Position numbers and translations under genes: made by a program. A stretch of 64,000 bases of DNA from Apteryx mantelli (lineage: Eukaryota; Chordata; Aves; Apterygiformes; Apterygidae): assembly GCF_036417845.1 (NCBI RefSeq), contig NC_089981.1, positions 22,836,001 to 22,900,000 of the forward strand, read 5' to 3'. Shown one piece after another: positions 1-12,800 of the stretch. The notes beneath the pieces are model-generated. The model saw only the letters and a list, made by a program, of their open reading frames with translations, did no database searches and was not told where the DNA came from. Every line of letters begins with the position of its first letter. The first letter of the stretch is position 1.

Positions 1-351
1 CCAGTGTCCCCCACAACCAGCCGTACACCAGGGTCAACAAGCCCAGCGTCAGTCACGACGTCTGCAATCACTGAAACGGGATCAACCCCCGAAGTCACCC
101 CGCCTGGATCCACGTCCTCAGGAACAACCTCCCCCAGGACCCCGATTGTAACAGGAACGAGTAGCCCCCTGACAACCACGACCACTGGGACCCCTCCGCC
201 AGGATCAGCTAGCACCAGCACCTCTACAGTGACGCCGTCACAAACATCGTCCCCAGTGTCCCCCACAACCAGCCGTACACCAGGGTCAACAAGCCCAGCG
301 TCAGTCACGACGTCCGCAATCACCGAAACGGGATCAACCCCCAAAGTCACC
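1..351 (+). repeat. 252-bp (84-residue) tandem repeat in the MUC2 PTS domain
   Basis: The sequence from base 1 recurs from base 253 with only three substitutions over about 98 bases; the unit is 84 codons, so the frame is kept. Similarity stops abruptly near 352, after which the Thr/Ser-rich sequence is unique and more AT-rich. The window therefore shows the last one and a half units of a longer array. The repeat is GC- and CpG-rich, unlike the flanking DNA. Confidence 0.9.
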
Positions 352-822
352 ACTTCGGCATCACCCCTAACATCAATTAAAACTACCCCAGTGTTCACCA
401 TGACATCTGGAACAATTGAAACCACATCCACTGGTACCTTTTCCGGACCCACTGTTCCTTTTTCAACATCAGCCAGCTTTACCACCCATTCTGAAACAAC
501 TTCTGTAGAATCTACTTCATCTCTAGTAACCTCTTTTCCAGTTTCAGCCACTACTTCTGGAACAACTCCAACAGAGTCATTCACCACCACTTCAGGAACA
601 ACAACTACTAGTTCCACCGCTACCCCTGTAACCACCACCACCTCTTCAGAAATAGTTTCACTTGTCTCAACTAGTACCTCTGGGCCAACTACTGTCTCAA
701 GCACAGGCACCATTTCAGGAACTTCTACTTACAAAACAGTTACTACAGTTAGTTCAACAAGTGCTGTACCACCAACCACCCCGGGAAAAAATTGTACTAT
801 TTCCCCTAATCAGACTATTCCG
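1..822 (+). CDS. MUC2: MUC2 PTS-domain exon, 3' end
   Basis: Open in frame 1 from the first base. About 265 residues are almost entirely Thr, Ser, Pro, Gly and Val, as expected of a mucin O-glycosylation domain. The final residues (KNCTISPNQTIP) introduce a cysteine and N-glycosylation sequons. The donor is CCG|GTTAGT at 823, phase 0. The reading frame stays open for 54 further bases, but those are AT-rich intron. The exon starts outside the window. Confidence 0.93.
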
Positions 823-3800
823 GTTAGTAATTTTTATTTTTATTTTTTTAACTGTTCTGCTTTGGAAGGAGACTAGGCATACCAGTGTAATTGCAAGTTA
901 GGGTTTTTATCTCTGGTATTTCAATTACATGTTGGCGCATTCTGAATATTACATTGACCTTATACATAGTTACAGTGACAGTAACACAGAGTGTAGATAT
1001 TATTTTGGATAGAAAAGGAAATATCAAACCATTCTATTTTATGCTATTTTCTTGGATATCAGCATGACTTGAAGTGATTTTTGGTTTTGCAGCTCATATA
1101 CTGGTGTTAGTCCTCCAAGAATAGTTCTAAAATGGCTTTTCTTCAGGGAGTTAGATTACAGCTCAGTGTTTATTTTTATTGCGTAGGAGCTTTGGTGAAG
1201 AGATGACCAAGGGCTAACTCACACTAAATTGCCTTTTCCATATCTCCTTTCTAATAGGTACAGGGTGGGGAAGGGTTGGTTATGCTTTTCCAGTGTCAAA
1301 CTCCATCCCATCAGAAAAACAGAGGACTGTACTAGTCTGGGTTTGGAATAAGTTATGGTGAAGCATAGTCTGGTTTCAAGACAGGACTATGAAGCAGATC
1401 ACATCCACATGCTCATGAGATTTGACTCCAGTTAGGAGACACAGACAGGCTCATGGCACATACAGTTCTAAAGCCTCTGCACAGCTAAGGTGTTTACAAC
1501 GTTCAGTAGAGCTTCAGAGATAAAAATAAATTGTGGCTGAAAACTGATGGAAGTTTGAAAAGCTGTGTACCATCACAATGCATACGTGTAATCACCATCG
1601 ACTTTGCATCCCAATTAGTTGGTGTTTTCTGTAGCTTCTGTGTTTAATCTGTTTTAGACATCCAGGGAAGGTGACAGTGGGAGTCTAGATGATGAGATTA
1701 GATTAGACATCTAACATTTAGACAGCTGAAGCTAAAAAAGACAATTACCCCTTCTGTTTACTGGCATGACTCTTGCAATTACTGCCTTTCACTTAGCATC
1801 TATTGATGGAGCTAGCTCATCTTAAAGGCTTTGGTGACGGAGCTGAGTGCTGCACTTCGTTCCCATTTTCAGACTTCTGCTGGGAAGAAAACCATCAGCA
1901 AATATACTCTGTTTCATAACTCTGCAAAAGATATTCAAGTATAACTATTACCAGTCTGACTACTTCATGAGGCTCCTCTTTTTTTTCTTTTTTCTCTCTC
2001 TCTCATACTCTCTCTCTTTCAAAATACAGTCAGGTGACTCATGGTGGCCTTGTAACTGCACGGAGGCAAAATGTGTAGAAGACAACATATTTGTGTTGAT
2101 TCCAGTAATCTGTAATCCACCTCCTAAACCCAGTTGTACCAATGGGCTTGCTCCTGTGCCAGTTCTTGATAAGGATGGATGCTGTTGGCATTGGGAGTGT
2201 GATTGTAAGTATATATTTTGTGGAATATTTTATCTCTTGTGGGATCATTACTAGTGACAAGAACAATATTTGTCATGGGACAAGGATTGTGCAAGACCTC
2301 AGGATTGTGTGAGGACTGTGACCTCAGATTTCCAGTGCTGAGCTATTTAGAGTGCTGCATTGATCGTTTTTAGCTAATCTGGGCTTTTACTTAATTTGAT
2401 AGCCATCATTTCTATGTAACTGCTGTCTTGCTAGCATAAATTGGTCTCCCAAGGTAGGATTTATATGTCCGGATGCAGATATCTATAGGCTAGAAGTCTA
2501 CATATGAGTTACTTGCTTAGACTGTTTGTTAGCGTACTTCTAGGACATAGTTCATCTTATTCTCAATTATGCATCAAATAAGTTGGATGTATGGTGCCCT
2601 GAAAGTGCTTCTTTTTCTCTGTCTCTCACAGATGAGTTCCAGACATTTAGCTCCCAAATTGATATCTAAACTTTAAATTTAAATTTTTAACGTTAGATGA
2701 GATGGACCCCACACCTACAGATTTTGTTTGTAGTCTGATCTGATTCTGCATGTTGCCATAAAAAGCTAACCTAACAGAATCTCTTTGTAGGTTACTGTAC
2801 AGGCTGGGGAGACCCACATTACATCACTTTTGATGGACAGTACTACAGCTATCAAGGGAATTGTACATATGTCCTTGTGGAAGAGATTAATAAATCAGTT
2901 GACAACTTTGGCATCTACATTGATAACTACCATTGTAACGCACAGGATGCGGTCTCCTGTCCACGAACGCTCATTGTGAGACATGAGACTCAGGAAGTGC
3001 GCATAGCAACAGTCCGACCAAATTCTTTCAAAGTAGAGGTATTGGAGAATGTTGCCTTTTATATGTTGATTGGAATATTAATACAGCATGAACTTGTTAA
3101 TTACATTCACAACATTAGGAAAAGCTTTAAAAAATAATCTATGTTTTAGCTTCAATACCAGCTTGGTTTAGAAAATAGGACTGATTTTAAGGCCTGCTTT
3201 TTTGGCTTCCTGAATACTGGAAAAATTTTCTAAAATTTCTGCCCTCTTTACTCTCATATATGTTGCAGTGCCTTGTCTCTCCTAAATGTGTGAATGTGAC
3301 AGTATTGATATCAGTTAAGGGTATAAAATAAATTTCTGTATAATTAATATTAACATAACCAAGGAAAGCAATGAATATTGAATGGGAGGACACAACATAA
3401 ACTGGACATAGCAATGAAAGTGCTGAGTTTAAGCATTTAAAAAATATATCCTTACTGCTTTTGAATGGTGTCTCCCTTTTAAATTTTTTTAAAAGAGGGA
3501 TTTATTTTATTGATAAACATGATGGCCTGAACACTGGGGCTTCGAAAATGGCTGAGAAGCGGGGGGGGGTTTTTTTAGGCTTTTGTGTTTTCTTTTTCTT
3601 TTTTTTTTTTGGGGGGGGGGGGTCATGAACATTACTCTTTAGGATTATTACAAGTTAGGTTGCAGTAAATTGTTGATAGATTTCAATATGTAAACCCCTT
3701 TTTTTTTCTCCAAGGCAAGGAAATCTCTCTTTGCTGAATACAAGTATTGGTATTAGTTCCATAGGTTTATCACAGCTGTTGTATTTAAATAAACAATATA

Positions 3801-6800
3801 GGTTTTTGGCTTATTTTTTTATTTAATTTTCTTACAGACACATTCCCTTTCTTTAGATACTTCTGGTGATTCCAAGAAATTTAAAAGTTTGTGCACTAGA
3901 AATTCAAGAGAATTTTATATTGTGTTTTTACAGGGCATCTTCAATGCCATAGTCACTCTAACAAAATCTGTAGAGTATTAGCCTTTAACTGGTTTAAACT
4001 CTAAAACCCTTGTTTATCAGTGCCTGATAGGCCTTTTCTTTGGCTCTCAGAAGTTTGACTTTGCAGTGGCATAAAAGGAAACACAAGGGACACTTGTTGT
4101 GAATGAAAAACACATTATTTGCCTTTACATTCTAGCATTCTATCTCTGATGCAAAGTAATGAACAATTGATTTGTTTTCTAAAATCAAGCTAAATATATG
4201 TCTCTCTTCTGTTTTCTTTTATATATTAGGTAACAGTAAACAAACAGGCAGTGGCTTTGCCTTACAAAAAATTTGGTTTGACTGTCTATGAGTCAGGCAT
4301 AAATCACGTGGTGGAAATTCCTGAACTTAAGGTGAATGTAACCTACAATGGCTTGTCCTTTTCTATCAGAATGCCCTACAGCTCCTTTGGGAACAACACT
4401 CAAGGACAGTGTGGTAAGGCTTATTATAATAATTTTGTACTCTTAGGAAATGGCAAATGGGTAAATTACAACCTTGCCACAAAGATTAATGGAATTTGAG
4501 AACAAATCTGTGAGTGAGTTTTTTTTCTCCCCTTACCAATTTTAGGTACTTGCACTAACAACACAGCAGATGACTGCATGTTGCCGAATGGAAACATTGC
4601 AGAGAACTGTGAAACCATGGCAGATCACTGGCAAGTTGTTGATCCCTCTAAACCACAGTGCTCTCCAGGCTTAATTCCTACAAAGGGGCCTAGCACAACC
4701 ACAGGCCAGCCCTGCAAAGAATCTTCAATCTGCCAGCTTCTTTTAGGAAGGTAGATATTTCTTTGGTGTTTATAAGCCTCAATCTTCAAATTTAGTGGAA
4801 ATTCTGAGGTTCATTTCTCCATAAAAAGTGTTCCTAACTATTCTTCTGTCTCTTGTAGCTCTTGGGGGCTGCTTTCACTTCCTTTGTTGTTTCTAGATGT
4901 CATTCTCTTTGCTGATTTAGTTTGCTTCCAACTCTGTGGCTGCTGCATCAGCTTTCCTTGATGTTCTCACATTCTTCTATGCTCTCTTGCCTTTTACTGT
5001 GCTCACTCAGCAGCAGAGACCCACTGAAGACAGAGATTTTCATTTTTAGAACCTGGTGTCAGACAAAAAAAATTCAAACTCTATTTTGCAATGTAGTGCA
5101 TGGCTACACTTGGTAATATTCATCTAGCTCCTGGACAGAAAGTAATGGTGCCTGAGTATTTTGGAGATAAGGAGAGAATACTTTAAAATATGTTGGAAAA
5201 CTGCATTCTTGTCAAGTGCTGTTCGGAAAAACCTCTCTGTTATAGTTCTTGTTCACATCTCCCTAAATATCACTTCTGCCACATTATAACTTGTTAAGCA
5301 CAATGAAGAATTCATCAATTATTCAATAGCTAATGATGATATATATTTCTAGCGTGTTCGAGAAGTGCCATAAATTGGTTTATCCTGAGAAGTACTATGC
5401 AGCCTGCGTTTTTGACAGTTGCACACTTCCCCAGTTAGACCTGGAATGCTCAAGTTTGCAGATCTATGCTGCCACCTGTGCTGATCAAGGCGTCTGCATT
5501 GACTGGAGAAGTCATACCAATGGTGTTTGCTGTAAGTATTTTGCCGTTTATCCTGAACTATTAGGGAATCTTATATGAAACTATTTCAGCAACTGTCCTG
5601 ACTGTAAGTCAATGTTGCCTTGTGAGCAACAAAGACACCTCCCCCTAGTAATTTTACAGACAACAGTTTTTACAATAGCAGTGATAAAGGAGCCTGCAGA
5701 AGTATACATCCATTGACCATGTCAGAAACATCTTTATCAATAGACACTTTCTTTTTTACACAGGCAGTTGTCTATTTTGCAGACATCAGTGGATCAGTCT
5801 TGTATTTAATGCCATCTGTTAATTTTCAAGTGTAATAAGAAGGGGATGAAGGGTAGGAGTACATTCCCCTTTGAGAACTTGTACAAAAGAATCCCAAGAT
5901 ACAAAAAAAGTTGTAATCAAGATGTAGAATCCTGGCCTTAATCTCTGTGGTGCCATATTTCTATGCCTAGGTTGCATAAAATAATCTCACTCAGAGACAT
6001 GAGTCTGAGAACTGTTCAGTCTGTTTGCTTCTCATGCTCAGGTCAAAATTGTCAAAGATATATAGGAAAATGAGTAGTTAGTGTTTAATTTCTTGGCATA
6101 AGGTTGTGAGTTTTTTATATGATATTCCTACTGAGCTCTTCCTCTTTTTTTATTCTCCCATTCAGCTTATAAGTGCCCTGCATATAAGGAATATAGAGCA
6201 TGTGGTCCTATTAAAGAGATGACCTGCAAATCAAGGTAAAAAAGTTCCTTCACTGCTAGTTACATCTCATACAACTGTTCAGTCATATCTAATTTATAGA
6301 TGCATGAGGGAAGTCAGTCAACCTCCTGTTGTCTTTTGAATTAACTATCAAAGTTATTACCACTGTTCTCTTGTTCCTAAATCTGGGTACCTGTACTTTT
6401 TATATTGTTTGGCTGTTTACCAGAACAAGAACACTGACAAATCCCTAAATCACAGATTTGCAGATCATTTGCCCCTGTATTTTTTGTTAAAGTGTATTTT
6501 GCTTAATCTTTGTCTGTGTGCCTGTGACAGTAATGGTGTTCCTCTGAACATTTTGTCTCACACAGTCCAGAGCAGCAAAACCAAAATGAAACTAAAGCAG
6601 TGGAAGGCTGTTTCTGTCCTAATGGAACAATGCTGTATGACTCTGGTGTGGATGTTTGTGTAAAAACTTGTGGTGAGTTTTACTACTGCACTTGAATGCA
6701 CGTTTGTTTCCTCTGTATTGTTGCCTTCTCATGCATACAGCATAGATCTGACTGTATGCCTTAATCATACCACATAGAGATGTCTACTGTTACATGAGTG

Positions 6801-9800
6801 GTAATGGAAATTTATTTTGATATTTTCACAGGTTGTGTTGGATTGGATAATAAACCAAGAGAGGTATATTGCTATTTGCTTTTGTATTTCAAATGGGGGG
6901 GAGGGGGGACAGGGATGGGGACAAAGAGAGTAGTCTTCACTGGAGCAGTCTTATTTTGTTATCTCCCAACTTTTCAGTCCTGTTTTTACTTCTGTTCTTT
7001 TTAATTGCTAACCAATCGCTTTCTTTATTTTCTTTGATAACAGTATGGGGAAAAGTTTACAGTAGACTGTAAGGACTGTATTTGCCTGGAAGGTGGAAAT
7101 GGCATTGTGTGTGAGGCTCACAAATGTGCTGAACAAAATAAGACCAGTTGTGATGGAGAAGGCTTGTATAAGGTTACTGAAGTCAATTCTGAAGATCCCT
7201 GCTGCCCCATTATCACCTGCAGTGAGTTTATACTTGTTTATAGCATTTCACTACCCTTTAGGAATAGTAAAGAAAGGAGAACTGAACTAGTTTAGCACCA
7301 CAGACCCTGCAGTAGACAGTCACAAAGTAATGTTTTCACTCATGCTTTTTAAATCAGTTTGTCCAATGTTAGGGGAAGTTCCTTTTAATACTGCAATGGC
7401 TTAACGTAACTGAATCTACAGTTCTTGAGTTCAGGGTCACATTTTATTGAAGTAGCATGCAGACAGATCATAGAATTCTGTGTAGCTATAGGGTTCTCCT
7501 TTTGAAGCAGTTGTCTGTAATCTCAGAGACATGGAGTCCTGTAACAGTTGTCCACTGCTTCTCTGCAAAGAACCATGATACTTTTTTAACACTCAGTAAT
7601 TACATACTAGAATAAGTTTCATAAATTAGTGCAGTCCTCCATCTAATGCTTGGATTCACTAGGAAAAAATGTTTCCTCTGTCTGCAGTTTTTTTCTTTGG
7701 GAAGGATCTGGAACATTCCCTAGCAATGGAAAGTCTAACCTGAATGTTCATGTGGGACCCTGATAGATGATTATTTTTCTGTAGTCATGATATAATGTGC
7801 TTTCTGGCTTATTCCTCTTTTCAGAATGCAATACAAGCTTGTGCACAACTAAACCCCCCAAGTGTAAGCTGGGATTTGAAGTTTATTCTCACATTCCCAG
7901 TGGTCAGTGCTGTCCTGTGTACCAGTGTGGTAAGTCTTTTGGAAATATATTACAACAATTAGCATTGTATTTTACATATTTTAGCATCAGGGTTTAGGGA
8001 GACTGTATGCAATACCCTTTTGAAAGAAGTAACTAATGCAGTCAGATTCTAGATGGTTACTATGAACATACCTGGCACTGTAGCTCAAGAGAGTGGTGCA
8101 AAGGGAATCACACATGGCTCACGTGGCTCAAGATCAATTTTCCTAGTTTTAAGTATACGTAAGAACAGTTAAAGAATAACCTGGGATAGTGGTCTCAGCT
8201 TAACCTAGCAAAATATCCCTGTAAGTATGCCGAGGAGAAGATATCTGTACAAAGTCGGTGTTATTCGTGTAATGGACACAGGGAACTGCTTGTACCTGTT
8301 AAGTGGACGTTCTTGGCTATGAACTGGACTATGTATATCAGGTCAAACCTTCCTCCCTTTTTGCATGTGCAGTAATTGTATTTATATCTTATATATGTCA
8401 TATATATTGTTGGAAATGGGAAATAACAAATATAGTTGAACGTACACATTGTGGTGTGGTTGGAGTGGGGTGAAGACAGTATCCCCCCCTTTTTTTTTTT
8501 TTTTTGCCTATGTAACCACCTACTCCTCCCTTTTTAACAGTTTCCAAGAGGGTTTGTGTACATGAGAATGCCGAGTTCTTGGTAAGTTCCTGTTTCAACA
8601 GTCTTCAGTAAAAATGCTTTTGAGACTAGTTAGCATCCTTTAACACAAGTGCTATGAGGAAGTTTCCATCTATTATATTCCATATTTAAGAAAATTTCAA
8701 ATTCCTGTCAGGGATTTATCAATTTCACAAAGTCTAAAGCTTTTCAAAAAAAGGTTGCTGTGCATGAAAGAGACTGACCTGTTGTTTCTAAATGTCCATA
8801 CCAGAGATGGATTTGATTTTAGAATGAAGTATGTATGCATCTGACAAAATCAATCCGCAATTAGTGTCAGCATTTCTTTGCAATTTTAAGACTGTGCTTT
8901 CAAAAGTGAAAAGATTTGTAAAGAAGGACTATTCTAAAGAGACTGAAAGCCCTGATAAATTCTCTTGGTTTCAGTGATTGTTTTATTGCAGATATTTGTA
9001 TGACACCTGTCCTTCTAATAATCTGAATATATCTTTGCTACATAGGACTTCAGTAAAGACATATGTTTAATATTGAATTTAATTTAACATGTGTGCACAA
9101 TCGGCTAGCCAAATAGCTATCCCAAAGTGTTTGTGATGGATTCCTTTTCAGTTGCTTGGTTTAGAGGTGTTTGGGGAATTAAGAAACGCCTGTCACACAG
9201 ATCGTATCTCATTAATATATGAAACTTTGTTTCTTAAAATTTATAGCCTAATTCCTCAGTCTTTGTTGATAAGTGTCAGAATTGTTTCTGCACTAATGAA
9301 GTTAACATCACTACTCAACTGAATGTCATCTCATGTGAACATGTTCCTTGCGACACGTACTGTGAACCAGTAAGTGACAAACTTCAAAAAAAACAAAACA
9401 AAACAAAAAAAGTGCATGTATATGGAAAGTAGAGCTAGAAATCCAAAGTCCAGCACCTGCATGGACACTGCCTGTCCTTGAGCAATCTATTCTGTGCAAC
9501 TGGATAATGTAGCTAACAATACTCTGTTCCCATGGGGAGGGTTACCTGGAGAATTTCTGTAGAACACTTGATAAAGTGATATTTAACTACTAGGCATATT
9601 TATTATTGTGTTTTAATTGATTCCATTTGTAGCCTGCTTCTGTTGCTTGTTTTCTGTGGGATTGGTGATCTTCCAGCACAGAAAGGCACAACTCTAGAGT
9701 GTACTTCAAAGCGTAATCAATTAATGGATTATTATGTTTTCATTTATTTCTCAAAAATGCACCTATCATAGTGCTTTAATTTTAATTTAATTTTAATATC

Positions 9801-12800
9801 TAGGGATATGAACGTCAACCAGTGAAAGGTGAATGTTGTGGAAAATGTGTGCAGACTAAATGTGTTATACATACCCAACAAAGTTCTGTCCTCATCTTGA
9901 GTGTAAGTATATTTTACAAATTTGGTAGAGATGTAAGACGTAGCATTCCCTTTGACTTTATGAAAGTGTGGAGAGACTTGGTAAAGAATTACTAATAGCA
10001 GAGATCAGGCTCAGTTACTAAGTTTGCATCTGAAAGGTCAGAAGGCCAACCTTAAACAAAGCCTATCTACAGTTTTTTGTCATGAAAGATGGACTCATGA
10101 AGTTAAATTTTCTGGAAAGCTCTTCTTGAAATGACAAGTCAGAAGTACCATAGGAAGGGTTTTTCTTGCAGTGTGTAGAAGTTTGCGCTTTTTTATATTA
10201 CTTCATTTCTGCATGCTGAAAAAATGCTAGAAGAACCTGCATATGGAGCATTTTTATTGCCCCTGTAGGGTGAAAGTTTAGAATTATTCTTAATCACCAT
10301 ATGGAATTTTAGCTTTCCCTAGGCAAAATCCAATGGCACAAGTGAGATTGTTCATAACTAATGTATTCTACATGCTTTAGAGGGATTTTTCTTTTCCAAG
10401 GGAAATCCCATGCAAAACTGCAAAGATCATCTCCAGCTGTGGCATCCTGCAATAGATGCAATAAGCTGTAGCCAAAGTGGCTGTTAACCCAAAAATAATC
10501 GACTGGGAAACAAGATGAAAGTCATTGTCAGAGGACAGGAAAATTTCAGCTTGAGCACCCTTCAGCTTTCTGTATTATATTTGTATTTCCCTTGCAGCCT
10601 GGAGAGTTTAAAAATGATCCTTACAACAACTGCACCGTTTATAGCTGTGTAAATATTCACAATCAGCTTATCTCCTCCACATCTGAGATTACCTGCCCAG
10701 CATTCAATGAGGAGACCTGCAAACCTGTAAGTAAATATGGAAAACTCACCCACAGTGCATAATTTACTTCAGTTTAGTTCAGCCACCTAACTAGCAACAA
10801 AGTAACATCAGACTTTGGTGATCTTTCTCCAGAGTTTCTCTGTCCCAAGAGCAGCGGGGTTTGCATCCATGCACAGACCTATGATGTGTATAAAGTAAGA
10901 TAACTGTGTGGATGTTTAAGGCTTATTACTGGCAACTGTCTCTTGGTAGCCTAAAAATTGGTCAACACTGAGATGTAAGGTCCTCACAGGTTGCTTTGTG
11001 TGGGGGCCTGTCTGAACAAGAACCATGTTTTCTTGAATGTCATGGAAAAACAAGCTGTCCAGTCAGTAGGCTGCTGGCTGTACCATGCATACTTCCCATT
11101 CAAATATAAAAGTGTCTGAGAAGACTGTTTTGGAATTGTTTCTAAGTAGAAATTGCATGCTGATAACTGTACACTTCCGTCAAAGCATTATCTGTGTCTC
11201 CATATTCCTGAGGAAACTGACAGATTTCAAATCTGGAAGAGACCATGATGTTTGTTTATTCAGATCAGCTCTACAGTTCTATCTCGTAATTTCCAGCCAT
11301 TGAGGAGTTGCTCTTCTCAGTTACTGGCCTAGAAAGTTCATTATTATAGGGAAATAATAATGTTCCTTTTCCTGTTTCTTTGTTTTTTTTTCAGGGAACT
11401 GTTACATTACTACCTAACGGTTGCTGTAAAACATGTAAGTATGTCAGTGAACGTGAATCAACAACAATACAGAGAAGGAATTTTCATCCTAAATCAACCC
11501 ATTTTCCTTTATAGAGGCTGATAGGCTTGCATTTAGATAGATACTTGTATGTTTATATTTGTTGTTCCAAGCAATCAGTGTCTCATCTCTCTGGAAAAGT
11601 TTAAATTGAAGCAGAAAGAACACTTAGGACAGTTCTTTCAGTGAACTACTGAAACCTTGAGTGCGCTGAACTGTAAGGAGCTTTTGGAGCTATTTCACTG
11701 AAGGTATTTTCTGATCTTCGTTCCCCACAGGTGCACCTCTGGATAGCCCCACACCATGCTCTGTCCGTCAAAGAAAAGACTTTATTGTCTATCAGGGCTG
11801 CCATTCTCTGACAAGAGTTGACTTGACTGAATGTGAAGGAACATGTGGAACCTTCTCTCTGTAAGTAAACTGATCAGACAATGAGATCTGAATTCTGTGG
11901 GCACTGAGTTTGTTTATATAAAAGGAACAATAAATATATAGACTACAGAATGGCAGAAGACCTAGAACCATCAGCTCTCAAAATCATAGGCACAAAATCA
12001 TGAAATCTGTGACTGAACAGTTGATTCATCTTAGCACAAAGAAAAGAGTATTAGATTTTCTTGGAATTCAGACAGCTGTGATGATGTGTTTTTACCACTG
12101 AGAGCTGGTTTGTCATTTGTGTCAGATCATCTTGGATACAAATCATCTCAGCAGAACATGGAATATTTCCTGTAATGGGAGAGAGCCCAGAGAGCAGCCA
12201 AACCTGATGCTCATTAGCTGAAAAGCTGCTTCTCAAGAATTAGCATATAAAATGAAATACACATACATTTTCTGAGGGAAGATTTGAACATGCATAACTT
12301 CTGTACAGTAAATAAGTGAGAGAAAAGCTTCCTTCGGGGTGGTCTTAATGGAGAAGTTCCGTTGTATGTTTTTCTCTGAAATGAGAGAATCTTCAAGAAA
12401 GTGGCTATAAGAAAATGACTGGTAGGATACCTGGTATAGAGCTATTAAAACCCACTGGAAGACCACAATCAATAACTCTGACTCCCAAAAGAAACCATCA
12501 TTTGCTACCTATCACAGAAAATATATCAGAAAACTGATTGTTAGTCTCAGATTGAACCCTGATTAGCCAGAGAGTTAATTAGTATTTTGAAATACCTTAT
12601 GGTCTCAGACAAAGTCCTGTTGTAGTTGCCTCTGCACACAAATGTAAGAGAAAGATGACTCTTGACACAGTTTACAGCCTGGTATTAACAGATTCTACAG
12701 GTTAGGAATGGTACTTGGGAAGCTGATGATCACAAGGCTGCAAAAGGTACTTTGCGGGGAGGTACAAACAGTAGGAGCGGTTGCTTCTCCTTTTTGTAAT

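Noticed and set aside
823-876. In-frame extension of the MUC2 PTS exon
   Set aside because: The added residues (FYFYFFNC-type) are AT-rich intron translation after a usable GT donor; phase and homology join 822 to 2030.
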